DNA of 5,944 bases from Candidatus Bathyarchaeota archaeon. Its GTDB lineage: Archaea > Thermoproteota > Bathyarchaeia > Bathyarchaeales > SOJC01. The notes below the pieces were generated by a model that worked only from the letters and a program-made list of their open reading frames with translations, did not search any database and was not told the DNA's origin. Positions 5,779 to 5,944 of this stretch are shown piece by piece. The position numbers were made by a program, and so were the translations under genes. The stretch lies in the NCBI GenBank assembly GCA_023131555.1, contig JAGLZJ010000058.1, forward strand, positions 1 to 5,944. The letters run 5' to 3'. The number at the start of each line of letters is the position of its first letter. The stretch's first letter is position 1.

Positions 5779-5797
5779 TGCATACGCTTTGAGCCGT

Positions 5798-5944
5798 CTC
5801 AGAGGAAGTAGGTCTGCTGGAAAACCCGGATGATGAAGCGAAGGTGTTGCGAGTGCCCTCTCTGCTGACGAGTCTACGGAAGCGCTCGCTGGACTTTCCC
5901 GGAAACGGGCTGAGTAGAATCCCGAACTGTCTTGGTTGGCGAAG
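5798..5944 (+). ncRNA. Possible structured RNA, 5' part only; coding alternative not excluded
   Basis: The block is visibly richer in G and C than the flanking spacer. Two stems are plain on the plus strand: GCGAGTGC (5849-5856) with GCGCTCGC (5882-5889), 8 bp including one G-U pair, and CCCG/CGGG (5898-5909) closed by a GAAA tetraloop. The G-U pair would be a mismatch on the other strand, favouring a plus-strand transcript. A C-box-like ATGATGA (5830) and CTGA (5865, 5910) are present, but not at C/D RNA spacing. I could not match it to RNase P, SRP, rRNA or tRNA. One plus frame is also open from 5788 to the edge, without an ATG (only GTG/TTG), so a gene start is possible. Confidence 0.25.

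Noticed and set aside
5798..5815. RNase P RNA start resembling GAGGAAAGUC
   Set aside because: The sequence reads GAGGAAGTAGGTC, which breaks the conserved core, and the pairing expected for P3/P4 was not found in the visible part.
5830..5868. C/D box guide RNA (ATGATGA ... CTGA)
   Set aside because: There are 28 bases between the boxes with no D' or C' box, and no terminal stem pairs outside them.
5865..5909. Hammerhead-ribozyme-like CTGACGA ... GAAA
   Set aside because: The GAAA lies in the loop of its own hairpin and not next to a closing stem II, and no suitable cleavage site or stems I and III are visible.

Overview
The window looks like a chromosome fragment of an archaeon. It carries an archaeal replication factor C (RFC) clamp-loader pair, TATA boxes at archaeal spacing, TTG/GTG start codons, a T-rich terminator and secreted proteins full of N-glycosylation sequons. 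The domain mixture (cohesin, CARDB and dockerin beside RFC) recalls Bathyarchaeia or related Thermoproteota, but that placement is inference. There is no sign of a phage, IS element or CRISPR array.

Left part, minus strand (1-2219): rfcS (small RFC subunit, complete) is followed after 6 bases by rfcL (large subunit). rfcL stays open through the left edge, with 414 codons visible and no stop in the window. Together they encode the AAA+ clamp loader that places PCNA on DNA. A TATA box and a Shine-Dalgarno (SD) site precede rfcS.

Middle part, plus strand (2364-4923): three closely packed genes transcribed away from rfcS form a cell-surface cluster. Gene 1 is a secreted, sequon-rich protein with the order cohesin-like, CARDB-like, CARDB-like, dockerin. 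Gene 2 is a membrane-anchored protein with a LEA14/CARDB-like beta-sandwich. Gene 3 is a membrane-anchored protein with a single cohesin-like domain. A dockerin and two cohesin-like domains in one operon, with no enzyme visible, suggest a calcium-dependent surface scaffold: gene 3 as membrane anchor and gene 1 as a linker that could also chain with itself. This is the most interesting part of the window.

Right part (4924-5944): the cluster ends in a hairpin plus a long pyrimidine tract. A convergent minus-strand gene (5181-5690) encodes a small membrane-anchored protein of unknown function. After a second divergent promoter region, the last roughly 145 bases are GC-richer and can form hairpins compatible with a plus-strand RNA gene cut by the window edge. 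A coding region cannot be excluded there.
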